Shown here: positions 15,188 to 23,867 of the stretch, piece after piece
Position numbering within the stretch: position 1 is the stretch's first letter
Layout of the letters: each line of letters begins with the position of its first letter
Source of the DNA: CALLVY01 sp937899855
Lineage (GTDB): Bacteria; Bacteroidota; Bacteroidia; Chitinophagales; Saprospiraceae
Assembly (NCBI GenBank): GCA_039820405.1
Contig: JBCBQC010000070.1
Span: 1 to 33,804, forward strand
Length of the DNA stretch: 33,804 nt
Direction of reading: 5' to 3'
Made by a program: the position numbers and the translations under genes
Notes under the pieces: model-generated
Database searches by the model: none
Told to the model about the DNA's origin: nothing
The model's input: the letters and a program-made list of their open reading frames with translations, nothing else

Positions 15188-15901
15188 ATGTTTCACCAAG
15201 ATGAGTTTAAAAAATACGCTACCAAGCACCTGGGAATGAACAGCATGCACCTGGAGCACTACATGCAACAGTCCGCAACGACCGTTCCCAACATCCAGGG
15301 TTTTACGCCGGCGGTCATTGAGGAGCGTCAGATGAACGTCCAGGCCATCGACGTTTTTTCCCGGCTCATGATGGATCGCATCATCTTTATGGGCGTTCCC
15401 GTCAATGATTACGTGGCCAACGTCATCCAGGCCCAGCTCCTTTTCCTGGAATCGGCCGACCCCAAGCGCGACGTCCAAATGTTCATCAACAGCCCCGGTG
15501 GTTCGGTCATTGCCGGACTGGGGATTTACGACACCATGCAGTACGTATCGCCCGACGTAGCGACGATCTGTACCGGATTGGCCGCTTCGATGGGAGCCGT
15601 CCTACTAGCGGCGGGTACCAAGGGCAAGCGGACTTGTCTCCACCACAGCCGGGTGATGATTCACCAACCACTGGGGGGCATGCAGGGGCAGGTTTCGGAT
15701 ATGGAGATTTCCTACAAGCTCATCAAGCAGATGCAAAAGGAACTCTACGAAATCCTGGCCGTACATACCGGTCAAGAGTACGACAAAATCGCGGAGGATT
15801 GCGATCGCGACAACTGGATGGTCTCCTCCGAGGCCAAAGAATACGGCCTGGTCGACGAAGTGCTGGACCGCAAGAGTTCGCGCAATGCCGACAATGCCTA
15901 A
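15188..15901 (+). CDS. clpP: ATP-dependent Clp protease proteolytic subunit
   Basis: ClpP is the serine peptidase that forms the double-heptamer degradation chamber and receives unfolded substrates from ClpX. The 237-residue sequence has the full catalytic triad: Ser134 in LAASMGAV, His159 in RVMIHQPLGG and Asp208 in DCDRDNWM. The oxyanion loop INSPGGSV (100-107) and the handle-region sequence QVSDMEI are also present. The N-terminal extension of about 45 residues before the conserved core is longer than in E. coli and may include a propeptide or an N-terminal helix specific to the lineage. It is followed by clpX with a separate promoter between them. I see no sign of degeneration. Confidence 0.97.
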   Translation: MFHQDEFKKYATKHLGMNSMHLEHYMQQSATTVPNIQGFTPAVIEERQMNVQAIDVFSRLMMDRIIFMGVPVNDYVANVIQAQLLFLESADPKRDVQMFINSPGGSVIAGLGIYDTMQYVSPDVATICTGLAASMGAVLLAAGTKGKRTCLHHSRVMIHQPLGGMQGQVSDMEISYKLIKQMQKELYEILAVHTGQEYDKIAEDCDRDNWMVSSEAKEYGLVDEVLDRKSSRNADNA

Positions 15902-15908
15902 TAGTCGG

Positions 15909-15941
15909 TTGACCTAAACTCTTGAGATTTTGGTATCTTTG
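15909..15941 (+). promoter_or_regulatory. clpX promoter (TTG - N22 - TATCTTTG)
   Basis: TATCTTTG (15934-15941) is a perfect -7 box, with TTG (15909-15911) upstream at a slightly long spacing of 22 nt. It lies between the clpP stop and the clpX start, so clpX can be expressed on its own. The resulting leader of about 110 nt contains the long hairpin at 15965-16015. Confidence 0.65.
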
Positions 15942-15964
15942 TACCAGCCAAGAGTGCTCAAATT

Positions 15965-16015
15965 TTAGGGGAAAGTAAGTTGGTGCTCACCCTGTTCCGA
16001 TTGACTTTCCCCTAA
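15965..16015 (+). promoter_or_regulatory. Long hairpin in the clpX 5' leader
   Basis: TTAGGGGAAAGT (15965-15976) pairs perfectly over 12 bp with ACTTTCCCCTAA (16004-16015). The 27-nt loop contains a small GGTG-CT-CACC hairpin. No T-run follows, so it is not a typical terminator. It ends 44 nt before the clpX ATG and would be transcribed from the promoter just upstream. Role unknown: it could affect mRNA stability, bind a regulator as DNA, or be a weak clpP terminator. Confidence 0.6.
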
Positions 16016-16059
16016 TTTATCGTTATGATTACGGTAAAATCTCATAAATAACTTAGAAA

Positions 16060-17301
16060 ATGCGGAGAAGCAAAAGCAATTATCGCTGTTCGTTTTGCGG
16101 TCGGGACAAGTCCGAGGCTCTGATCCTCATCGCCGGAATCGACGGTCATATCTGTGAGGTTTGTGTGGAACAGGCCAGTGAAATCATCGAAGAGGAATTG
16201 TACGCCGGCCGAAAAGAAGCCGAACGGGACGAGTTTTTTATGCCCGATTCCGTCGTGCCCGCGGAAATTAAAAAACACCTCGACCAGTACGTCATCGGAC
16301 AGGACGAGGCCAAGAAATTCCTGTCCGTCGCCGTTTACAACCACTACAAACGCTTGCGACAAAACCGCAGCGATGGGGTCGAGATCGAGAAGTCCAACAT
16401 CCTCTTCGTCGGTCGTACGGGTACGGGAAAGACCCTGCTGGCCAAGACCATCGCCAAGTTTCTCAACGTTCCCTTTTCCATCGTGGACGCTACCGTCTTT
16501 ACCGAAGCCGGCTACGTCGGTGAAGATGTGGAAAGCATCCTGAGCCGCTTGCTCCAGGTGTGTGACTACAACGTCGCGGCGGCGGAAAAGGGCATCGTCT
16601 ACATCGACGAGATTGATAAGATTTCCCGCAAAAGCGATAATCCTTCCATCACCCGGGACGTATCGGGAGAGGGGGTCCAACAGGCCATGCTCAAGATGCT
16701 GGAAGGGACGGAGGTCAACGTTCCCCCGCAGGGTGGACGCAAGCATCCCGAGCAGAAGATGGTCAAAGTCAACACCGAGAACATCCTCTTCATCTGCGGT
16801 GGTGCCTTTGATGGCATCGAAAAGAACATCTCGCGGCGGCTCAATACGCAGGTCATCGGTTTTAGTACCACGGAAAAGGAACGGGTCGACCGCGAAAAGG
16901 TCCTGCAATACATCAACCACCAGGATCTCAAATCCTACGGGTTGATTCCCGAATTGGTGGGGCGCCTACCGGTACTCACTTACCTGGAACCACTCGATAA
17001 GGAGGCCCTGACCCGCATCCTGACCGAGCCCCGCAACTCACTGGTCAAGCAATACGAAAAACTGTTTGACCTCGAAGGCATCCGCCTCAGCTTTACCCCC
17101 GGAGCACTGGACTACATCGCCGAAAAAGCCATCGAGTACCAACTCGGCGCCCGCGGTCTGCGCTCCATTTGCGAAGCAATCATGACCGATGCCATGTTCG
17201 AGCTGCCCTCCCTCAAGGACGTCACCGAGTTTGAAATCACCCGTTCTTACGCCACGGAGAAATTAGGACGGTCCAAGTTGAGCAAATTGCGGGTGGCCTA
17301 G
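16060..17301 (+). CDS. clpX: ATP-dependent Clp protease ATP-binding subunit ClpX
   Basis: ClpX is the hexameric AAA+ unfoldase that recognises tagged substrates and feeds ClpP. The 413-residue protein has an N-terminal zinc-binding domain with Cys10, Cys13, Cys32 and Cys35. The AAA+ core follows, with Walker A GRTGTGKT (118-125), Walker B IVYIDEID (179-186), pore loop GYVGED (151-156), the second conserved loop GGRKHPEQKM, and the sensor region LVGRLPV. The IGF tripeptide (266-268) that docks into ClpP is present, matching the clpP gene next door. Walker A has Arg where many homologues have Pro (GPTGSGKT), which is a mild variation. The own promoter and hairpin-bearing leader suggest control separate from clpP. 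Confidence 0.97.
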   Translation: MRRSKSNYRCSFCGRDKSEALILIAGIDGHICEVCVEQASEIIEEELYAGRKEAERDEFFMPDSVVPAEIKKHLDQYVIGQDEAKKFLSVAVYNHYKRLRQNRSDGVEIEKSNILFVGRTGTGKTLLAKTIAKFLNVPFSIVDATVFTEAGYVGEDVESILSRLLQVCDYNVAAAEKGIVYIDEIDKISRKSDNPSITRDVSGEGVQQAMLKMLEGTEVNVPPQGGRKHPEQKMVKVNTENILFICGGAFDGIEKNISRRLNTQVIGFSTTEKERVDREKVLQYINHQDLKSYGLIPELVGRLPVLTYLEPLDKEALTRILTEPRNSLVKQYEKLFDLEGIRLSFTPGALDYIAEKAIEYQLGARGLRSICEAIMTDAMFELPSLKDVTEFEITRSYATEKLGRSKLSKLRVA

Positions 17302-17336
17302 CCCGCCCCCCTCCGAGGGACCCCAACCCCATCAAA

Positions 17337-17885
17337 ATGAGCCGAAAAATCGTCGCCTTTGGCGCTAGCAACAGCCGCCATTCCATCAATCGCAAATTGG
17401 CAGCCTACGCCGCCCAGCGGGTGGACGGTGCGGAGGTCGACCTCCTCGACCTGAACGACTACGAGCTGCCCATTTACAGCATCGACCGCGAGAAAGAATC
17501 GGGTATTCCCCAACTGGTCCACGATTTTAAGCAAAAAATCAGTGCGGCGGATGCCCTGGTCATGTCCCTAGCCGAACACAATGGAGCCTACACCGCCGCC
17601 TTCAAAAACATCCTCGACTGGGTGTCCCGACTCGAAGGGGAAACCTGGGCGGGCCGGCACCTACTCCTGCTGGCCACCTCCCCCGGCAAACGCGGCGGTC
17701 GATCGGTGCTCGACCTGGCCAGTCGTTCCTTTCCCTTCTTTGGTGCCCAATCCATTGCTTCCTTTTCCCTGCCTGGTTTCTACCAAAACTTCTCCGACAC
17801 CGAAGGCATCACCGACGCGAGCCTGCGCCAAGCTTTTGAGCAAGCCCTGCAAACCTTTGTCCAGCAGTTGGAGGGGCGGGGATAA
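17337..17885 (+). CDS. NADPH-dependent FMN reductase family protein
   Basis: This is a 182-residue flavodoxin-fold protein of the NADPH-dependent FMN reductase family (PF03358), a group of cytosolic flavin, quinone or azo reductases. The N-terminal phosphate-binding loop FGASNSRHSIN (8-18) follows the first strand. The second flavin-contacting region is MSLAEHNGAYTAAFKNILDW, matching the family pattern PEYNGS..ALKNAIDW with some divergence. Strand 4 (LLLLATSPGKRGG) fits the fold. The length is usual for the family. The gene starts 35 bp after clpX on the same strand with no visible terminator, so read-through from clpX is likely. The physiological substrate cannot be deduced. Confidence 0.85.
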   Translation: MSRKIVAFGASNSRHSINRKLAAYAAQRVDGAEVDLLDLNDYELPIYSIDREKESGIPQLVHDFKQKISAADALVMSLAEHNGAYTAAFKNILDWVSRLEGETWAGRHLLLLATSPGKRGGRSVLDLASRSFPFFGAQSIASFSLPGFYQNFSDTEGITDASLRQAFEQALQTFVQQLEGRG

Positions 17886-18123
17886 TGCTCCATTGATCAC
17901 TGGACCGCCCGCCGTCTCGAAGTGCTTACTTCCGCACTGGGATGACCACAAGAGTCTAGCCCCATCCCACTTTCTTACCCACCGGTTGCCAATTTTTTTC
18001 CCTACCCACCAACCATTTGTCTTTGGCGCATCGTTGATTAAAATAGACGATTAATTCGATTACCGGTATCGGGTACCCATTGACCAATTAATCTTCTGCA
18101 AAACGAACGAGTTCGACTCCCAG

Positions 18124-18684
18124 ATGCAGTACACCAAACACAGCAGCGACCGTGACCTGATCGAGGGTTGTCGCCAGCATCGACGGCTGGCGCAACAGCA
18201 CCTGTACCAGCGTTACTACGGGAAAATGATGGCGATTGCCCTACGGTACTCTTCGAATCAGCAGGAGGCGATGGATATTCTCAACCGTGCCTTTCTCAAA
18301 GTTTTTCAATCCTTGGACCGTTACGAGGCTCAGGGTAGTCTGAGCGGCTGGATGGCCAAAATTGTCTTCCACACCGCGATTGACTTGGTGCGTTCCCAGG
18401 CGGTATACCGCCAGCGGATGGACTTTGAGACGGATAAGGACATCGAATTTGCCCCGGAGATTCTGGACCAACTGGCCGCCGCCGACCTCTACGCGGCCAT
18501 CCAGCAACTACCAATGGAGCTGCGCAGCGTGTTTTCCCTCTTCGTCCTGGATGGCTACAAGCATCGGGAGATTGCCGAACTGCTCGACATCAGCGTCAAT
18601 ACTTCCAAGTGGCATTTAGCAACCGCCAAACGGCAGCTCCGACAGTTATTAAAGAATTACGACCAGACTCGATTAGCGGTATGA
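18124..18684 (+). CDS. ECF-type RNA polymerase sigma factor
   Basis: This 186-residue group IV (ECF) sigma factor has only regions 2 and 4. Region 2 spans about 25-90 (YQRYYGKMMAIALRYSSNQQ, then EAMDILNRAFLKVFQSLDRY and SLSGWMAKIVFHTAIDLVR) and recognises the -10 element. Region 4 spans about 130-180 (LPMELRSVFSLFVLDGYKHR, then EIAELLDISVNTSKWHLATA), a helix-turn-helix for the -35 element. No region 3 or anti-sigma domain lies within it. The stop codon overlaps the next start as ATGA (18681-18684), so synthesis is probably translationally coupled to the macroglobulin gene. That gene's first 50 residues resemble the cytoplasmic heads of Bacteroidota anti-sigma-like proteins. The 238-bp upstream gap has no clear housekeeping promoter, which leaves room for autoregulation. 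Target genes are unknown. Confidence 0.92.
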   Translation: MQYTKHSSDRDLIEGCRQHRRLAQQHLYQRYYGKMMAIALRYSSNQQEAMDILNRAFLKVFQSLDRYEAQGSLSGWMAKIVFHTAIDLVRSQAVYRQRMDFETDKDIEFAPEILDQLAAADLYAAIQQLPMELRSVFSLFVLDGYKHREIAELLDISVNTSKWHLATAKRQLRQLLKNYDQTRLAV

Positions 18685-21600
18685 AAGCAGATAATTCCAC
18701 CAACGAGCGGCTGAGAGCACTCAGCGATGGCTACGAAGCCCCCTACTCCGAAGGAGCCTGGGAGCAGATGGAGCAATTGCTGCCCCCACCGCCACCCGAC
18801 GATGATGCCCGAGGATTTTTTAACTTCAAAATGATTCTAGGCATGATTACTTTTTTTGTACTCCTCCTGTTGGGCTTACAGCTGTGGTCCCCCCTCAACG
18901 ATTTACCCCCACCCCCGGCGATGGACGCCGTGTCCACCACGCCATCCCCGGAGCCCGGGCCCGCCGCAGCGGCTCGGGATACGATTGCAAAATCTACCCC
19001 GTCCACCGGGCCCCTCCCCCCCAGCCCCCCCAAGCGGATGGCCCCTACCGCAACGGCGGACCCCTTTTCCCATCCCGCCGCACCGCAACCTCTCGCACCC
19101 CTGGCCCAACCCTTCTCCCCACTCGGCCTGCCCTGGCCCGCGCTGGCCACCGTACCCACCGGCCCCCAGTCCGATCCCTTCGTGGGATTTTCCGACGAAC
19201 TGCGGCGACTCGTGTACGGTCGGCGCTTGCACCACCAAGAGGAAAAGGTCTACGTTCACCTCGACCGAACCCAGTTTGAACCGGGAGACGACATTTGGTT
19301 TAGCGTTTACCTGCGCGACGCCGTTACGCTGCGCCCTTCCCGACAAAGCGATATTGTATACGTCCAGCTGGAAGCTCCCAATGGCAAGGTCATCGAGACG
19401 CGGAGCCTGATGGCCGCCTCGGGGCAGGCCGCTGGCGACTTTAGTACCAGCGCCGATCTGCCGGGCGGGACCTACCGGATTCGGGCCTTTACCAAATGGC
19501 AAGAAAACACCGAGGATTACTTCGAACGCGAAATCATACTGCAAAATACGGTACTGCCCCGCCTGCGGATGGAGCTCGATTTTGTCCGCAAAGCCTACGG
19601 GCCGGGCGACGAGGTCCAGGCTTTTCTCAAAGTGCAAACCCTCGCCAGCAATGTTCGTCTGGCGGACCGGCAAAGCTATCGGTATTCCCTCCAAATTGAC
19701 GGGCAGGAAAAGTGGCGACGCGAAGCCCGACTCGACCCCACGGGGCAGGCCAAGTTGCGCTTTAGTCTCCCCCAGGATTTGCCTAGTCAGGACGCCCTGC
19801 TCAATGTTGAGATCGTTCACGAGCAGCGGACCGACGCCATCGCGCGGGCGGTACCCTTGGTGGACCGGCAGATTGATCTGCAGTTTTTTCCCGAAGGTGG
19901 GCAAGCCCTTGCGGGGCAGGAGAGCCGTCTGGCCTTTAAAGCGCTGGGGCAAAACGGGAAGGCAGTGGATGTGGAAGGGGTGATTGTGGATGCTAAGGAT
20001 CGCGAGGTGGCCCGTTTTCGCAGCTACCACCTGGGGATGGGACAGACCTGGTGGACGCCGGAAGCGGGAAAGGTCTACACGGCGCGTCTTACCCAACCGC
20101 GAGGTATCGACACCGATTTTCAGGTGCCCCGGGCTCGCAAAAAGGGCTACGCCCTGAGCGTTTTGGCTCGGGAGGATACGGATCGCTTATTGGTCCAGGC
20201 GTTTAGCAGCGAACGGCGGCCGGTGATGCTGGTGGTACAGTCGCAATCCGAAATCTATCAAATCCACCAGGATCCCATGCAGCGTGGGACTAAGGTCTTT
20301 AGCATTTCCACGGCTGACTTGCCGATGGGAATTGTCCAGTTGACCCTTTTTGACGACCGGAAAAATCCCCAGGCGGAGCGTTTGGTCTTCGTCAATGCGG
20401 ACCGGCAGCTCGATATTCAGGTGCGGACGGACAAGGAAAAGTACCAACCTCGGGAAGCGGTGAAGCTGGACATCGAGGTCAAGGACTCGGAGGGGCGGCC
20501 GGTAGCGGGTCAGTTTTCGCTGGCGGTGGTCGACGACAATTTACTGACCTACGCCGATGATCGGCAGGGGCACCTCATTTCCCATTTCCTACTCGAAAGC
20601 GAGCTGCGGGGTACTATCGAGGAACCCAATTTTTACTTTGACCCGCCCAAATTTGACGACGGCAAGGACCGGCAACTGGCCCTGGATCACTTGCTGCTCA
20701 CCCAGGGTTGGCGCCGTTTCGACTGGGCCAAAACCCTGGGCAAGGAATACGCGCAAATGTCCCTTCCGGCGGAAAAGGCCGAGCTGAGTGCCATCCTGGT
20801 CGACAAGAAGGGTCGCCCCATTTCGGGGGCTAAGGTACAACTTAAGGAGGCCGTTGGCTTTAAGTCTAAGAGCTACACCGATTACAAAGGTATCGTCCGA
20901 TTTACCGATCTCGAACATTTTCAAAGCTATGAGGACTTGATCGTACCCAGCGGCGAATTGATCAGTGTGCAGATTCACCGGCCGGGTAGCTATGGTTTTG
21001 ATTACCACGTAGAATTTGACAACAAGAAGCAATATCTGAAAAAGCCCATCACCAGGCGTAGCTACGGCCCCGGTACCATTCGCGGTACGGTATACGATGT
21101 CGAAACTGGCGATCCCCTGATTGGCGCTACGGTAATGATCAAGGAAACGACGCTGGGCGCGATAGCGGATTTTGATGGGAAATTTGAACTCCGCTTGGAC
21201 CAGACCATACAACTGGACGAATTTGAACTGGTCTGCGCCTACATCGGTTACGAGAATTGGGTGCTTCCCATCAGCTTGCGGGAGAATGAAGTCATGATGG
21301 TAGATATTGGTATGGAGTATGGTAGTGTCTTGCTCGATGCGGTGGTGGTGACGAGTATGGAGCGGACCCCGAAGCTGACGAAGCGTCGCACCAAACCGGC
21401 CAAGCCGGAAAAGCCGGCCAAGCCGGAAAAGGTAGGGAAGATCAAGAACCTGCCGGTTCGCGATGTCAAAGCGCTCCGGAGTAAGGCGGCGGGCCTGAGC
21501 AGCAAAAAATCCCGGCGGAAAGCTCAAGAGGTCAGTAGCGATCTGCGCCCCGACGAGCGCTTGGTAACCACGGGCTACGTAGACGTGGAGCGCCTGATAG

Positions 21601-23789
21601 CGGACAGTTATAAAAAAGACCGTTCGATAGAGCGTAGTCACCAGTGGCGAGAATTTGGGTTTCAGTCCGAATTTTACCTCGCCCGTCAGTTTTATACCCC
21701 TAAATACGACCAGAAAAAAACACCCAAGAGGCGCGAAGATTTTCGCTCCACCATCTACTGGAATCCCCGTGTTGAGATTGACGGTAGCGGCCGAACGACC
21801 CTGCGTTTTTACAACTCGGATCAGATCAGCACCTTCCGCACCATTGTCGAAGGCATCAGTGATCGGCAGCAAGTCGGTCGGGCGAGCCAGACCCACTTTA
21901 CCCAACTGCCCCTGGAGCTGGACCTCGTGGTGCCGACCCAGTTGCTTACCGGAGATCGCGTACGCATTCCCCTGCAATTGCGGAACAACAGCGCCGAGCC
22001 CCTCACGGGCCGTTTGGCAGTCACCGCCCCGCCCCACTGGCGTGCCGTGGGAAATCCCCCGCGCAGCTACCGCCTCCCCGCCGGGACGAGCAAAATCCGC
22101 TATCTCGAATACGAACTGCTGCCCCTGGCCGAGTCCGGCGAGCTGCAGGTCCAATTCAAAGCCGGCGCCTGGGGCGATGCCTTTACCCAGACCGTATCCG
22201 TCAAACGGCGGGGCTTCCCCATCAGTGAAGTATACTCGGGTCGGGAACAACAGTCGGCCTTCGTGCTCGAACTGCCCGAAGTGGAAACGGGTACCCTAGA
22301 AGCCGTCTTTCGTGCCTACCCCGATCCCGTTGGGGACATTTCGGCGGGACTCGATCGGATGCTGCGTCAGCCGACGGGATGCTTCGAACAGACCTCCAGT
22401 AAAAACTACCCCAATTTGCTGGTCCTCGATTACTTGCAGGCCACCGATAAAGTCGATCCCGGTCTCGAACGTCGGATTTATGATTTACTGGCGGAAGGCT
22501 ACGAACGTTTGTTGAGCTACGAAGTACCGGGGGGAGGCTTTGATTGGTACGGCAGTCCGCCGGCCCACGAAGGCTTGACGGCCTACGGTCTGATGCAGTT
22601 TGTGGACATGAAGGCGGTCTATCCCGTCGATCCACAACTCATCCGGCGGACGGCAAAATGGCTACTGGGGCAGCGCGCGGCCGGGGGCGGCTGGGCAGTC
22701 CTCAACGCGCGCAATCGGCGTTGGAGTGGCGGATCGATCATTTTTGATGCCTACATTGCGTGGGCGCTGGCGGAAGCCGGCTACGGTGATCGGGTACTGG
22801 CGGAGGTCGAAGCGGTCTACGCCGGGGCTCGACAGAGCGACGATGCTTACCTGCAGGCGATGGCTACCAACCTCTTGTTCCGAGTGGGGCAGGAGCAGCG
22901 GGCGCGGGAATTGCTGGCGCGTTTGGTAGCGCAGCAGGCCGAGGATGGCAGTTGGCGTGGGAGCAAGCAAACCTGGACCCAGGCCCGGGGGCAATCCCTG
23001 ACCATCGAGACGACGGCTTTGGTGGTCCTGGCCCTCCTGGAGCAAAAGCAGCATCGGGAGGCCCTGGAAAGCGGGGTGCGGCACTTGGCGGCGGCCAAGA
23101 CGAACTACGGCTTTGGCTCGACCCAGGCGACGGTTCTGGCGCTCAAGGCCCTCACCCAGCACGCCAAGCAGTACTGGACCGAGGTGGTCGAAGGACGGGT
23201 GGCGATCTTGGTGGATGGGAAAGAAGTCGCCCGTCGCAGCTTGGATCAGTCGACGAATACGGCCTTGGAGATCCGTACCCTGGCCCCCTACCTCAAAGAG
23301 GGGACGCAACGCATCGAGGTCGTTTACGACCGCAAAGAAAACGCCCTGCCTTTTGACCTGTCGGTTCGCTACACCACCGCCTTGCCCCCATCCCAGGATC
23401 GGTGTTCGGTGGAGTTGGCTACGCAGTTGCAGCGGAAACGGGCCAAGGTGGGGGAGAGCGTTCGGTTCAACATTGACCTGCGCAATAAAACGGCGGAGCC
23501 ATTGGCCAACCCCATCGCTCTGATCGGTATTCCGGCGGGTTTGAGTTTGCCGACCTGGCAATTGAAGACGCTGGTAGAAAAGGGGTACTGCGACTACTAC
23601 GAACTGTGGGACAATTATTTGGTCCTGCACTACCGCCAGTTGGACGCCGCGGCGGAAAAGCACATCGCCCTCGATCTCAAAGTGGAGGTGCCCGGTACTT
23701 ACGAAGCGCCGGCCTCCGTGGCCTATCAGTATTACGACGAGGAGTTTCGCCACTGGGTGCTTCCCCCCCGCATCGTCATCGAGCCCTGA
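18681..23789 (+). CDS. Membrane-anchored alpha-2-macroglobulin with anti-sigma-like N-terminus and SusC-like insert
   Basis: This 1702-residue protein has an unusual architecture. Residues 1-50 are cytoplasmic and include NERLRALSDGYEAPYSEGAW, like the heads of proteins encoded after ECF sigma genes in this phylum. A single membrane helix (about 51-70) and a Pro-rich linker (75-165) follow. The periplasmic body starts with an MG2-type domain (VYVHLDRTQFEPGDDIWF, 190-207) and further macroglobulin domains to about 695. A CarboxypepD_reg-like domain (798-880) ends in DAVVVTS, followed by a Lys/Pro-rich stretch and a TonB-plug-like remnant (NLPVRDVKALRSKAAGL, 923-939). The A2M domain (about 1025-1215) precedes the thioester domain with CFEQ (Cys1234-Gln1237), the bacterial form of GCGEQ, so covalent protease trapping is plausible. 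The start is set by the ATGA overlap with the sigma gene. No pbpC partner is present. Domain calls are firm; the anti-sigma role is inference. Confidence 0.88.
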   Translation: MKADNSTNERLRALSDGYEAPYSEGAWEQMEQLLPPPPPDDDARGFFNFKMILGMITFFVLLLLGLQLWSPLNDLPPPPAMDAVSTTPSPEPGPAAAARDTIAKSTPSTGPLPPSPPKRMAPTATADPFSHPAAPQPLAPLAQPFSPLGLPWPALATVPTGPQSDPFVGFSDELRRLVYGRRLHHQEEKVYVHLDRTQFEPGDDIWFSVYLRDAVTLRPSRQSDIVYVQLEAPNGKVIETRSLMAASGQAAGDFSTSADLPGGTYRIRAFTKWQENTEDYFEREIILQNTVLPRLRMELDFVRKAYGPGDEVQAFLKVQTLASNVRLADRQSYRYSLQIDGQEKWRREARLDPTGQAKLRFSLPQDLPSQDALLNVEIVHEQRTDAIARAVPLVDRQIDLQFFPEGGQALAGQESRLAFKALGQNGKAVDVEGVIVDAKDREVARFRSYHLGMGQTWWTPEAGKVYTARLTQPRGIDTDFQVPRARKKGYALSVLAREDTDRLLVQAFSSERRPVMLVVQSQSEIYQIHQDPMQRGTKVFSISTADLPMGIVQLTLFDDRKNPQAERLVFVNADRQLDIQVRTDKEKYQPREAVKLDIEVKDSEGRPVAGQFSLAVVDDNLLTYADDRQGHLISHFLLESELRGTIEEPNFYFDPPKFDDGKDRQLALDHLLLTQGWRRFDWAKTLGKEYAQMSLPAEKAELSAILVDKKGRPISGAKVQLKEAVGFKSKSYTDYKGIVRFTDLEHFQSYEDLIVPSGELISVQIHRPGSYGFDYHVEFDNKKQYLKKPITRRSYGPGTIRGTVYDVETGDPLIGATVMIKETTLGAIADFDGKFELRLDQTIQLDEFELVCAYIGYENWVLPISLRENEVMMVDIGMEYGSVLLDAVVVTSMERTPKLTKRRTKPAKPEKPAKPEKVGKIKNLPVRDVKALRSKAAGLSSKKSRRKAQEVSSDLRPDERLVTTGYVDVERLIADSYKKDRSIERSHQWREFGFQSEFYLARQFYTPKYDQKKTPKRREDFRSTIYWNPRVEIDGSGRTTLRFYNSDQISTFRTIVEGISDRQQVGRASQTHFTQLPLELDLVVPTQLLTGDRVRIPLQLRNNSAEPLTGRLAVTAPPHWRAVGNPPRSYRLPAGTSKIRYLEYELLPLAESGELQVQFKAGAWGDAFTQTVSVKRRGFPISEVYSGREQQSAFVLELPEVETGTLEAVFRAYPDPVGDISAGLDRMLRQPTGCFEQTSSKNYPNLLVLDYLQATDKVDPGLERRIYDLLAEGYERLLSYEVPGGGFDWYGSPPAHEGLTAYGLMQFVDMKAVYPVDPQLIRRTAKWLLGQRAAGGGWAVLNARNRRWSGGSIIFDAYIAWALAEAGYGDRVLAEVEAVYAGARQSDDAYLQAMATNLLFRVGQEQRARELLARLVAQQAEDGSWRGSKQTWTQARGQSLTIETTALVVLALLEQKQHREALESGVRHLAAAKTNYGFGSTQATVLALKALTQHAKQYWTEVVEGRVAILVDGKEVARRSLDQSTNTALEIRTLAPYLKEGTQRIEVVYDRKENALPFDLSVRYTTALPPSQDRCSVELATQLQRKRAKVGESVRFNIDLRNKTAEPLANPIALIGIPAGLSLPTWQLKTLVEKGYCDYYELWDNYLVLHYRQLDAAAEKHIALDLKVEVPGTYEAPASVAYQYYDEEFRHWVLPPRIVIEP

Positions 23790-23829
23790 TCCCGATCCCG
23801 CTGTGTTTGCCCAGCACCCGAACCTTTCC

Positions 23830-23862
23830 ATCCGCCCGCCTTCTTACAGAGTGCGGGTGGAT
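23830..23862. terminator. Bidirectional terminator between convergent genes
   Basis: ATCCGCCCGC (23830-23839) pairs with GCGGGTGGAT (23853-23862) over 10 bp with one G-T pair and a 13-nt loop. It sits in the 78-bp gap between the macroglobulin stop and the stop of the converging PcfJ-like gene. On the plus strand CAATTTTA follows. Confidence 0.6.
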
Positions 23863-23867
23863 CAATT

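Noticed and set aside
17886..18123. Promoter or small RNA upstream of the sigma gene
   Set aside because: TTTG with 19-nt spacing to TAAAATAG near 18015-18045 lacks a proper -7 box. The AGTGC/GCACT hairpin near 17920 is only 5 bp.
20589..22250. 553-codon minus-strand frame inside the macroglobulin gene
   Set aside because: Antisense to recognised A2M domains, with no coherent domain structure.
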